Part shown: positions 45,582-53,999 of the stretch, piece after piece
Layout: every line of letters starts with the position of its first letter
Position numbering within the stretch: the first letter of the stretch is position 1
Assembly: GCA_020348925.1 (NCBI GenBank)
Contig: CP070758.1
Span: forward strand, 1,850,079-1,914,078
Origin: Gemmatimonadota bacterium
GTDB lineage: Bacteria > JBHIER01 > G020348925
Reading direction: 5' to 3'
DNA: 64,000 nucleotides
Program-made: the position numbers and the translations under genes
Notes under the pieces: model-generated
Told to the model about the DNA's origin: nothing
Databases searched by the model: none
What the model saw: the letters and a program-made list of their open reading frames with translations, nothing else

Positions 45582-46064
45582 TCACGTATGCGACTCAAAG
45601 AGATTGGAAACCATTTGGGAAACTTCCTCAAGAAATTTTCTCTCTTCCTCAGTGAACGGTGAAATCGTGTGGGAATCGATGTCGAGCTCACCGACAACCT
45701 TCCCGTCCCTGAAAAACGGAACAACAATCTCCGCTTGCACTTTTGAACTGCACGACAGATAGTTCGCTTCTCCCGAGGTATCCTGAACGACGAAGGTCTC
45801 TCCCCTCTCCGCCGCCTGACCGCAGATGCCTCTGCCGAATGGTATTCTCTCGTGTTCGGTCGGTTCTCCGACATATGGACCGAGAACAAGCTCCTTCTCG
45901 CTCTTTGGATCAACAAGGTAAAACCCGACCCAATCGTAATGGGATACGCGCTCCTCGAGCAACGTACAAATCGCCAAGAGGTTATCTTCCCTGCCGGAAG
46001 AACTATCGGTAATGTCTCTAACTTTTTCGAGGAGAGGATCATACAATTCTTTGGCATCGTTCAT
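45582..46064 (-). CDS. GAF-domain protein, free methionine-(R)-sulfoxide reductase-like
   Basis: 160 residues from ATG 46064, chosen because AAAGGAA lies just upstream; an ATG nine codons earlier has no ribosome site. The whole protein is one GAF domain of the fRMsr type: HYDWVGFYLVD, ELVLGPYVGEPTEHERIPFG, GRGICGQAAERGETFVVQD, YLSCSSKVQAEIVVPFF, GELDIDSHTISPFTEED-like end. Two of the three Cys used by fRMsr are present (in GICG and LSCSS); the third position is not Cys, so activity is uncertain. Family enzymes reduce free Met-R-sulfoxide; others bind small ligands. Confidence 0.75.
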   Translation of the reverse strand: MNDAKELYDPLLEKVRDITDSSSGREDNLLAICTLLEERVSHYDWVGFYLVDPKSEKELVLGPYVGEPTEHERIPFGRGICGQAAERGETFVVQDTSGEANYLSCSSKVQAEIVVPFFRDGKVVGELDIDSHTISPFTEEERKFLEEVSQMVSNLFESHT

Positions 46065-46250
46065 TTCGTCGCTTCCTTTCGGAATGCTCAACTTTATACT
46101 CTCAATAAAGTTCTTTGTCTTGTCTGCCTACTCTGTCGTGTCCTTCGGTGATTGCAACGCGGAGCCCTTCCCGGGCATGGTCGCAAGGCTCGCAAAGACA
46201 GGGAAAGGCAATCCCTGCAGAGATCAGTGAAGTACAGTCGCCATTGTGAA

Positions 46251-46601
46251 CTATTGTGTTTGCTTCAATTCATCCCACGCTTCGAAGGCTCGTCTGAGAT
46301 GGGGAATTGTTATAGAGCCACCGACGACGAGCCCGATCTCAAGCGCTTCCTCAAACTCGCCATCATTCACACCCTCACCATAACACCGCATAATATGATA
46401 CTTGATACACTCGTCACATCTCAACACAAGCGAGGCAACGAGTCCCAATAACTCCTTTGTCTTTGCAGAAAGCGCTCCGTCATGGTAGACCTGGGAATCG
46501 AGGCTATAGAACCTTTTGATCGGAGCTCCTGCGTATTTCATGACAATGTCATCTGATTTTTGCCGTTCTTTTTTATACTTTTCAACTGTGCTGTTACTCA
46601 T
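46251..46601 (-). CDS. AhpD/carboxymuconolactone-decarboxylase-family protein
   Basis: 116 residues, alpha-helical, with the AhpD-like redox motif C-x2-C followed by His (LRCDECIKYHIMRCYGEGV). AAGGAG precedes the ATG. Family members act as peroxidase partners or decarboxylases; the CxxC motif favours the alkylhydroperoxidase/thiol role. Its neighbours are unrelated but also include redox proteins. Confidence 0.87.
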   Translation of the reverse strand: MSNSTVEKYKKERQKSDDIVMKYAGAPIKRFYSLDSQVYHDGALSAKTKELLGLVASLVLRCDECIKYHIMRCYGEGVNDGEFEEALEIGLVVGGSITIPHLRRAFEAWDELKQTQ

Positions 46602-46756
46602 AAGTCTATCTCCTTAAGTATGGTTTCAAAGGATTCAAGAACTCCAGGGTTCAAGGTTTCAAGTGATGAGAGACTCAGCGATTTATCCTAACACGCTTCA
46701 GGTGTCTGTTTCAGTTCAATTTTACCTGAATCCTCGGTTCCTTGACCCCTTGAATC

Positions 46757-47281
46757 CTAAAATCGTGATCCCGTAAATATCGCTTGTGCCAATAACCCTG
46801 CAATAGGCGGGAAGAAGAAGGAACAGGCGAATCGAATGAGCGTAAATTTCCAACCCAGTATTCCAAACTCCATCGGCAATCGGCTCACCGCCCACAGTGA
46901 CCATCCTGTCAGAAACGCAACCATAGTCCCCACACTGGCTCCGGCACGCAGAAAACCGGCGACGACGGGCAAGCTAACATACGGGCCTCCGGGGGTCAAG
47001 CCTCCGGCAACAGTCCCGATGAGTATCCCTCGCAAACCGGACTCAACGCCCACCCATTTCGATATGAGATCTCGAGGTAAGAGGACCTGTACCATGCCAG
47101 CAACAATGAAAGCGAAAAACAATAAGGGTAAGATTTCAATCAGCATTTTCCAGGTTGATTTCATACCGACAATGTGTTGTCCTTCTCCTTTCGAGTATCC
47201 TATAAATAGCAGGGCAATGGCAAGGATCCCCATTATGATCGTTGGAATTACCATAGTTGAACCTCTTTTCTTTTTCGCCAT
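46757..47281 (-). CDS. Small permease of the DUF318/ArsP-YraQ type
   Basis: 174 residues with about five hydrophobic segments. The core FIVAGMVQVLLPRDLISKWVG then GTVAGGLTPGGPYVSLPVVA and MVAFLTGWSLWAVSRLPME matches the half-length form of the predicted permease family that includes YraQ and ArsP. Start by GAGGTGGAG. The substrate is unknown; relatives move organoarsenicals or other small compounds. Full-length relatives are about 300 residues, and half-size versions are common. Confidence 0.75.
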   Translation of the reverse strand: MAKKKRGSTMVIPTIIMGILAIALLFIGYSKGEGQHIVGMKSTWKMLIEILPLLFFAFIVAGMVQVLLPRDLISKWVGVESGLRGILIGTVAGGLTPGGPYVSLPVVAGFLRAGASVGTMVAFLTGWSLWAVSRLPMEFGILGWKFTLIRFACSFFFPPIAGLLAQAIFTGSRF

Positions 47282-47328
47282 TATATTTCTCCACCTCTAT
47301 ACTCTTTGGACGCAATACGCATCACGGA

Positions 47329-47916
47329 CTATTTTATGAAATATCTCATAATCGGTCGGGTCTCTGAACGACGCGCTACTTCTTTGAATCCCGCCTTGCG
47401 AAATGCTGAGGCCAAGCCCGTGTATGCAAAAACGTCGGCTGTTTTCTCCTGCCTGGGCTCAACCGGATATCCCTCCACAATCTTCGCCCCCTGCTCTTTG
47501 GCATACTGTACTGCGGCTTCGAGAATCTTCACGGTGACGCCGCTACGTCTGAATGGTTTGGCAACGAAGAAACAGACGATCGACCATACGGGTTTATCGT
47601 CAACCCGTTTTAAAATCCGTGACCTCTCAAGAACTGAAAACTCTTCCCTCGGAGCAACTGAGCACCATGCGATAGGCTGACCATCCTTGTAAGCCAACAA
47701 GCCAGGAATTTCACCGGCTTTGATAATCTTTCTCATGGCTCTCTTATTGCCATCCCCCTTTTGATCCTCGAAGTCGGATCTCTTCAAACGCCACCACATG
47801 CACCAGCACCCCCCACACGCCCCACGTTCTCCAAACAACGCTTCGAAATCTTTCCACTGTTCAGGGGTCACTGGATGGTACCTTAAATCTGAAATAGCAG
47901 ATGATTTGAAAGCCAT
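47329..47916 (-). CDS. GNAT-family N-acetyltransferase
   Basis: 195 residues from ATG 47916, preceded by GAGGGAG; a further-upstream ATG at 47961 has no site. N-terminal GACGGCWCMWWR with Cys and Trp is typical of a GNAT subgroup from environmental and Gram-positive bacteria. The acetyl-CoA-binding region is WSIVCFFVAKPFRRSGVTVKILEAA, where RRSGV stands for the usual RGxG/A loop. GYPVEP and the C-terminal FRKAGFKEVARR fit the family. The substrate is unknown. Confidence 0.82.
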   Translation of the reverse strand: MAFKSSAISDLRYHPVTPEQWKDFEALFGERGACGGCWCMWWRLKRSDFEDQKGDGNKRAMRKIIKAGEIPGLLAYKDGQPIAWCSVAPREEFSVLERSRILKRVDDKPVWSIVCFFVAKPFRRSGVTVKILEAAVQYAKEQGAKIVEGYPVEPRQEKTADVFAYTGLASAFRKAGFKEVARRSETRPIMRYFIK

Positions 47917-48206
47917 ATTTTTTCTCCCTCTCGTTGGAACGATATTATACGAATTCAACACCCATGCACACGGACACGTTACGTCGATTGGCTACGGTGA
48001 CATCAATTCCTCGATCGCCCGGTATGTGATGCCGGCGAATACTATTCCACGATTACATCCCTCATCCGTTTTGTCCTTACAGATCCCAAAAGATATTCCT
48101 AAATGGTCACGTGATCCTTCAAAGTTTTCCATACCGGATAGGCCTGCAAAGTGCAAATTAAAATAAATTTTAACTGCAATGTCAACTCATTTTATTTCAT
48201 TTCAGC

Positions 48207-49349
48207 TTACGGTGACATAAACTCTGAACAGATGGTATTGGCCACCATGAGCCCCTTGCGAGTAAATCGAAGAAAAGAACCGTCTCTTTCAAGCAGTCCC
48301 ATGTCTGCGTATTTTTTTATTATATCGCCGTAACGTTCATCTACTTCCGTCCCAAACCGTTTTCGAAAAAGATTGACATTCAAACCTTCCCTTTTTCGCA
48401 AGGCGAGGAAGACGGCCTCAGCCCTGAGCTTTTCTTCGGAAAGAATTTCATCTTTTCCAACCGGTGACTCTCCGCATTCGATCCTTCTGATGTATTCATG
48501 AACATCTCTCACTTTTTCCGCTCTGCAGTTGTCGAAAAAGGAATGGGCTGACGGTCCCAAACCGAGATAAGGAGAATGATCCCAGTAGATTTGATTGTGC
48601 TGCGACCGGAATCCCGGGCGAGCGAAATTTGAGATTTCGTAGTGTTCATATCCCTGAGATTCCAGAAAGTCGATGGCATACTCATACATGGCAGCTTCCT
48701 GATCCTCTGGAAAGCTCGAGAACTTGCCATCAGCCCAATCCTGTGCAAAGACAGTTTTGGGCTCGATAGTCAAATTATATGCCGAAATATGCTCCGGTGC
48801 TAAGGCAACTGCTCGATGCAAACTCTCTTTCCAGCTTTCAAAAGACTGTCCGGGAATGGCGAAGATAAGATCTATGCCGATGTTCCGGAAGCCAACTCTT
48901 CGAGCTGCTTCGAACACTTTTAAAGCGGTTTCAACAGAGTGGATTCTGCCCAAACGCCTCAACTCATCATCATGCAGCGACTGGACACCCAGGCTGAAGC
49001 GATTGACGTTGGAGTCATAGAGAATTTTCAGTTTTTCATCCTCTATTGTTTCCGGGTTCGCTTCGACCGTGCACTCGATGTCTTCCTCACATTGAAAAGT
49101 ACTCAGACACTGATCGAGGATTCCCTGAAGTTGAGGAGCAGACAGAACGGTTGGCGTTCCCCCTCCGATGTAAAGAGTAGTAAACGTCGTTTCGGACCAG
49201 GGTGTGCCTGCAGAAGATGCGGCAATATCCCTTTTCAACGCATCCGTAAAATGTTGGGCGAGGTCTTTGTCAAAAGGGTTCGAATAGAAGTCACAATACG
49301 GACATTTCCTGAGACAAAAGGGAACATGGATGTAAAGGCCTGCAGGCAT
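48207..49349 (-). CDS. hemW: HemW, radical SAM haem chaperone
   Basis: 380 residues with the radical SAM cluster motif C12-x3-C16-x2-C19 (YIHVPFCLRKCPYCDFYS). Further motifs are LYIGGGTPTVLSAPQL, EANPETI, RFSLGVQSLHDDELRRLGR, GIDLIFAIPGQSFESW, YNLTIEPKTVF and the C-terminal HemW domain (LGLGPSAHSF, EEKLRAEAVFLALRKREGLN). HemW is related to coproporphyrinogen oxidase HemN but serves as a haem-inserting chaperone; it lacks the first extra Cys of HemN. It is often mis-annotated as HemN. The last codons lie in AT-rich sequence. Confidence 0.93.
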   Translation of the reverse strand: MPAGLYIHVPFCLRKCPYCDFYSNPFDKDLAQHFTDALKRDIAASSAGTPWSETTFTTLYIGGGTPTVLSAPQLQGILDQCLSTFQCEEDIECTVEANPETIEDEKLKILYDSNVNRFSLGVQSLHDDELRRLGRIHSVETALKVFEAARRVGFRNIGIDLIFAIPGQSFESWKESLHRAVALAPEHISAYNLTIEPKTVFAQDWADGKFSSFPEDQEAAMYEYAIDFLESQGYEHYEISNFARPGFRSQHNQIYWDHSPYLGLGPSAHSFFDNCRAEKVRDVHEYIRRIECGESPVGKDEILSEEKLRAEAVFLALRKREGLNVNLFRKRFGTEVDERYGDIIKKYADMGLLERDGSFLRFTRKGLMVANTICSEFMSP

Positions 49350-49363
49350 AGCTCATCGGGTTG

Positions 49364-50977
49364 TTAGCGCCGTTCAGTCTGAAATTCGGTTTTCCCGCCG
49401 CGCAGTGCTCTCCTCAGCGTCTTTCCCACCACAGTTTTCGGTATCTCCCCCACAAATTCAACCTCCCTTATTTTTTTGAACGGGGCACAGCGCTGTTCAA
49501 TGAATTCCATCAATCCACGCTCAGTAACAGTGCTGCCTTTGTGAACGACGACATAGGCTTTGGGGATCTCACCGACATCGGCCAAGGGTTTGCCCACGAC
49601 GGCGCATTCACGCACGGCCGGATGATCATAGAGAGCGTTTTCCAATTCCGCCGGAAAGATGCTGTATCCTTTGTATTTGATGAGATCTTTTTTTCTGTCA
49701 ACAATGGAGAAAAAGCCGTCCTCATCCATCGTGGCCAGATCACCGGTGTGCAACCAGCCCTCCCTGAGAACACCATCCGTTTCCTGGGAATTTTTCCAAT
49801 AGCCCTTCATCACCTGAGGGCCACGCAGGATCAACTCGCCAACCTCATTTGGTCCTAATTCTTTCGTGCCTGTTTCAATATCAACGATCTTCGCGTCAGT
49901 ATCGATAATCGGGATTCCAATTGTTCCAGTTCTGACGCTTTCCAGGGGGCTGTCATGTGTTTCAGGCGACGCTTCGGTGAGGCCATATCCCAAAATGAGC
50001 TCACACAAGCCCAAATCGTCCCATCTTCTCTTTACTTCCCCTGGAATGGGCATGGCTCCAGCTTTGGCCAATCGAAGCGATGACAGATTCCGTTTCTCTC
50101 TTTCAGGGGAGTCTAAAAGCAAATGAAACATTGTCGCTGATCCGTAAGCAATCGTAATTCTCTCTTTTTCAATTATACCGAGAACCTCCTCGGGATCGAA
50201 GCGGGGAACCAGAACGATTGTGGCACCGGTGTAAATTGCCGAGTTGATGCTGGTACACAGCCCCCATGTGTGACATAGAGAAAGAACACCCAAGACGATA
50301 TCGTTTCTGCTCCACGTGAACCAGAGGGCATTCTGGATGGCATTGGCCACCAGATTTGAGTGGGTCATCATCGCCCCTTTGGGACGTCCTGTCGTGCCTC
50401 CGGTATACTGTAAGACGGCTAGACCGTTTTTGGAATGCCTATCGACGTGTCGCAATGTTGACGGATTTGCCCTGGCAATCAATTCGTTGAATCTATGCAC
50501 ATCCCTAACTTTATCCTCACCTACTGAGATGAGTATTTTCGATGATTTTTGCCGGACGCTGTGAGAGAGGAGTGGCACATGGTATCTTTCGCATACAATG
50601 ACTTTCGGATCGGCATCCTGCAAACGGACCTCCAGTTCATACTCCTTGGAAAGGGGGCTGGCCGCAGTCATAATTGCCCCGATCTTCAGGACGCCATAGT
50701 AGGCAATGACAAATTCAGGGATGTTTGGAAGAACGAGCATGACCCGGTCGCCCCTGTCGACACCCAAGGCCAGGAGCGCGGCCCCAAATCTTGTGGAGGC
50801 GAGATTCAGTTCATGGTAGGTCATTCTGGTATTACCGGAAATCAAAGCCGGATGGTGCGGATCCCTTGCGGCAGAATTGACTAAAATTTGTTGAAGGAGG
50901 ATCTCCGGGTATGCGATACGTCTTGGGACGTCTTTCGGCCAGAAAGCGAACCAAGGTCTGTCACAGGGAACAGTCAT
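49364..50977 (-). CDS. Acyl-CoA ligase (AMP-forming), long-chain type
   Basis: 537 residues from ATG 50977, which gives the normal family N-terminus; an ATG at 51046, two bases after the upstream stop, would add 23 non-conserved residues. ANL-superfamily motifs are LQYTGGTTGRPKGAMMTH, YGLTEASPETHDSP, WLHTGDLATMDEDGFFSIVDRKKDLIKYKGYSI and the catalytic-Lys end PKTVVGKTLRRALRGGK. This is a housekeeping-type CoA ligase, unlike the carrier-linked A domains at the other end of the window. The substrate is probably a medium or long fatty acid. It follows the dockerin-protein gene closely. Confidence 0.92.
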   Translation of the reverse strand: MTVPCDRPWFAFWPKDVPRRIAYPEILLQQILVNSAARDPHHPALISGNTRMTYHELNLASTRFGAALLALGVDRGDRVMLVLPNIPEFVIAYYGVLKIGAIMTAASPLSKEYELEVRLQDADPKVIVCERYHVPLLSHSVRQKSSKILISVGEDKVRDVHRFNELIARANPSTLRHVDRHSKNGLAVLQYTGGTTGRPKGAMMTHSNLVANAIQNALWFTWSRNDIVLGVLSLCHTWGLCTSINSAIYTGATIVLVPRFDPEEVLGIIEKERITIAYGSATMFHLLLDSPEREKRNLSSLRLAKAGAMPIPGEVKRRWDDLGLCELILGYGLTEASPETHDSPLESVRTGTIGIPIIDTDAKIVDIETGTKELGPNEVGELILRGPQVMKGYWKNSQETDGVLREGWLHTGDLATMDEDGFFSIVDRKKDLIKYKGYSIFPAELENALYDHPAVRECAVVGKPLADVGEIPKAYVVVHKGSTVTERGLMEFIEQRCAPFKKIREVEFVGEIPKTVVGKTLRRALRGGKTEFQTERR

Positions 50978-51047
50978 GTTTGAATAGTAGAAGAAGATTC
51001 CCTGGAGCTCGAAGCATTCACCAAATCCTTCGAACCGAGGAAACATT

Positions 51048-53876
51048 TCATAAGACTTTGTGCAATATCGAAATCACATCCAGGATACCGATGGAGCCGT
51101 CGTGATTGCAATCGGCTGCGCATCGTTCGAGTGGCGTGTGTTCACCAATGTCCAAAATAATATCGATGAGGGAAACGATGTCGAAAAGATCCACTGTCTC
51201 ATCTCCGTTGACGTCTCCCGGGAGTCGACACACCGAGAACGTGCTCCCTTTGAATTCCACAGGAACTGGAATGCCGTAAGGCGTCTCAGCGGCACCGCCC
51301 GATGGATTGAGATGAATCAATTGACCCACTTCTACAGAGTCGACAACCGCGTATTCAATCCGGATGATGGGACCATCTCCAGGAGTAATGCTCTGACCGC
51401 TGAGAGTGGTCAGTTCAAGAAGAAGCTGTCCAGGCGATTGGACAAAGTTGAGAGAGAGGGACTCTGCACGGGCGACCGGAAAAACATTCGTGGCTGTGAG
51501 GAGTTGGGTGTCTTCGAACAGGCTGAAGCTCATACCCCAGATCTCGGTGTTGCTGTTAAGGAGGAGATCGACCCCGTTGTGACTACTCCCTGGAAGTCCG
51601 TACCCGTTTTCAACGGATACGGTGGCCCGTGGAGCTTCGATAGTGACTGTGACCGAATCGCTGTCCCGCTTCGCTCGATCATGAAGGGAGAGGGCAGTAC
51701 ATGATATGATGTTCTGGGTGTTGATCGATACGTCCCCTGGGATATGGATATCGGTTTGGACTGTTGTATCCGTCCCGGATGCCAGACAAAGATGCAAAGA
51801 ATCGGGAATAGCCGTCCATTCGAATTCATCCTCGAAGAAAACGGCGAAAGAATCCGAGTATGCGGGTGCACAGTTGCGAATCGTAAAAAAGAGCGGTATT
51901 GAGCTGCCAGGAGTGGTTGTCGTGTCGTCCCTGGCCGTAACCTCAGGATTGCCGGCCTTCGATTGACGGACCGTAACATTGAGGTCGCCGGAGTCGGCGG
52001 AAGAAGAATCTCTGTGTGAGGTCGCCGTCAGGGTGAGAGTGTCGACCATTCCAATGAGACTTCCCTCCGGGATGGTTACCGTCACAACCACAATGGATTC
52101 TTCTCCGGGTTCCAGAAAAACGGAAGAGGGGGAGAAATTGAGCTGCCAGTTTTCCGTCTCCGACAGAGTGAGACGAAATGTGTCCGAAGGAATCACAGAA
52201 ATGTTTTTCACGAAGAAATAGACAATGACTTCTCGACCGGCCTCACCGCTGTCATCGCTACCCGCCCTCACCTTCGGGACGGCCGCATTACTTATCTCCA
52301 TTTGTTCTGCCGCATAGGAGTAAACATAGTTGTTATCACGAGAGGAAGGAGGAGTGGTAACGTTGGGGATGAGAATGATCTTCGAATATGTGTACCATTC
52401 AGGAATATCGATTGACCCTTGCCCGCCTTCGTCGAGATCCATTTCGGCAATCGCATGTGCTCCCGTGTCTCGGTAGGCAACAAGTCCCGCCCCCCACGTC
52501 ACCTCTTCACTTCCATCAAGGTCGATTCTCAGACCACTGGATTGGAGATTCGGACTGAACCGGATGTAGTTTGAGCCCCATCTTTGCGGCGGGAGCGGCG
52601 GATTCGTCACGGAAACCGGATAGGTGTCGTGAACCTGACTGGTGTGAAGATGAACCTGAGGCCAGAGTGCTCCCTCCGAGTAATGATTGCTGTCAGCCCG
52701 ATCTCCGGTAAAGTAATTCCACACCGTGAAATCCTTGAAGGCCTCCTCACGGGAGGTGCCGTACGAACTCAGTACAGTTTGAAAGGCGTTCAGGCTGTTT
52801 TTATTGGGAACGAGGCCACATTCTATCCAGAATTGACGCATGATTTCGAGATGAAACCGTTCCGTTACATAGTGGGCCCATATACAACTGGCATATTCGT
52901 GAAGGCCGTTAGTGTTCGTCAGGGAAACCTCGGGGAACCGGAAGAACGCATTCAGGTACAGAAGATAATCGTTCACGCCGTCGTAGATGACATCTTCCAT
53001 CCAGGTCGAACTGATCTCCATGAAGTAGACATCTTCGAATGCGTCGTATGCGAAATGGATGGCGTGGAAGAACTCATGGGCTGCGGTGACCTTCAGAGGA
53101 TCGATGGGGTCAGGATAGCCGAAGCCATCGTAGTCGTTATCAATCACGATGTAGCTGGTCATCGCATTGGTGTTTCCACCGGAAACCTTGTATTCTGGAG
53201 CAGTGTATCCATACAGATTCGAGCCCAAATCGGCCACGTAAATGTCATATTTGGAGTCACCGCCGTAATCTTCGGTCGTTGGATACCACGGACCGTCGTG
53301 CGGCGGAGCCAGATAGCCCATGCTGTTCACTTCCTGGTTCCAGCAGTTGTCGAATATGGCAGCGCACCGGTTGATGTAGTCCGGAATCCCATCAGATGGG
53401 TCCACATCATCAGGTGAGGGCGCGTCAGCCGTCGTAGTGACATACCAGATTCTGAAGTGTCCTTCATGACTGTCGTAAAAGGTGGGTTCAGTCGTATAGG
53501 CATAATCGCCGTCCTCACCCCCCTCAGAAGGTCGGAGCAGGTAATGCTGCAGAGTGGCTCTCGTTTTTTTGCTCAGGGCAGTCCAGTTTTCGCTGATTTC
53601 GAGAAATATGGGGGTGGCACATTTGACGGGCGGTGACTGTATGACCTTGAACCGCTCATCGAGCTTCGTCGGTGCGAGGAGAGCGTGCACTTTGTTCACC
53701 AGAGCGGTTTCGTAGTCAAGATCGCCCCGCTCGTACGCTTCACCAATGATCTGGAGTGATGTGGGCTTCAAAGTTTCCTCATCTCGATGCGCCTCCCCTT
53801 CACCAACAAAGATAGACAGGCCAGCGCAAACAACACATGTTATGAGGAAGATGGTGCGTCTGCTGTTCATTCGCAT
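51048..53876 (-). CDS. Secreted MXAN_6640-type metalloprotease-like protein with dockerin
   Basis: 942 residues with a signal peptide (RRTIFLITCVVCAGLSIFVG). About residues 120-420 resemble the MXAN_6640 family of putative metalloproteases: FRIWYVTT, DGIPDYINRC, YDIYVADLG, and the zinc motif HEFFH in TAAHEFFHAIHFAYD, followed by SSTWMEDVIYDGVND. The middle (about 540-740) has NPCBM/alpha-galactosidase-like beta domains (FFTIRNCAPAYSDSF). A cohesin-like segment (about 765-880) precedes a C-terminal dockerin: DVNGDETVDLFDIVSLIDII and DCNHDGSIGILDVISIL, two calcium-binding repeats. Dockerins bind cohesins, so this secreted protein may join a surface complex. It is unusually large for the family. 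Confidence 0.85.
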   Translation of the reverse strand: MRMNSRRTIFLITCVVCAGLSIFVGEGEAHRDEETLKPTSLQIIGEAYERGDLDYETALVNKVHALLAPTKLDERFKVIQSPPVKCATPIFLEISENWTALSKKTRATLQHYLLRPSEGGEDGDYAYTTEPTFYDSHEGHFRIWYVTTTADAPSPDDVDPSDGIPDYINRCAAIFDNCWNQEVNSMGYLAPPHDGPWYPTTEDYGGDSKYDIYVADLGSNLYGYTAPEYKVSGGNTNAMTSYIVIDNDYDGFGYPDPIDPLKVTAAHEFFHAIHFAYDAFEDVYFMEISSTWMEDVIYDGVNDYLLYLNAFFRFPEVSLTNTNGLHEYASCIWAHYVTERFHLEIMRQFWIECGLVPNKNSLNAFQTVLSSYGTSREEAFKDFTVWNYFTGDRADSNHYSEGALWPQVHLHTSQVHDTYPVSVTNPPLPPQRWGSNYIRFSPNLQSSGLRIDLDGSEEVTWGAGLVAYRDTGAHAIAEMDLDEGGQGSIDIPEWYTYSKIILIPNVTTPPSSRDNNYVYSYAAEQMEISNAAVPKVRAGSDDSGEAGREVIVYFFVKNISVIPSDTFRLTLSETENWQLNFSPSSVFLEPGEESIVVVTVTIPEGSLIGMVDTLTLTATSHRDSSSADSGDLNVTVRQSKAGNPEVTARDDTTTTPGSSIPLFFTIRNCAPAYSDSFAVFFEDEFEWTAIPDSLHLCLASGTDTTVQTDIHIPGDVSINTQNIISCTALSLHDRAKRDSDSVTVTIEAPRATVSVENGYGLPGSSHNGVDLLLNSNTEIWGMSFSLFEDTQLLTATNVFPVARAESLSLNFVQSPGQLLLELTTLSGQSITPGDGPIIRIEYAVVDSVEVGQLIHLNPSGGAAETPYGIPVPVEFKGSTFSVCRLPGDVNGDETVDLFDIVSLIDIILDIGEHTPLERCAADCNHDGSIGILDVISILHKVL

Positions 53877-53999
53877 AGGACTACTGTTTCACACCTCTCG
53901 GAATTTCACAGTTGTGCATACTTCGGGAACACCCCTTCGTGTCGAAACGAAGAGATACCTCAATCATCATGAATAGATTTGTAAACAACATGTCGGATC

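Noticed and set aside
52584-53417. 277-codon plus-strand open frame
   Set aside because: Opposite strand of the dockerin metalloprotease-like gene, whose domains are recognisable.
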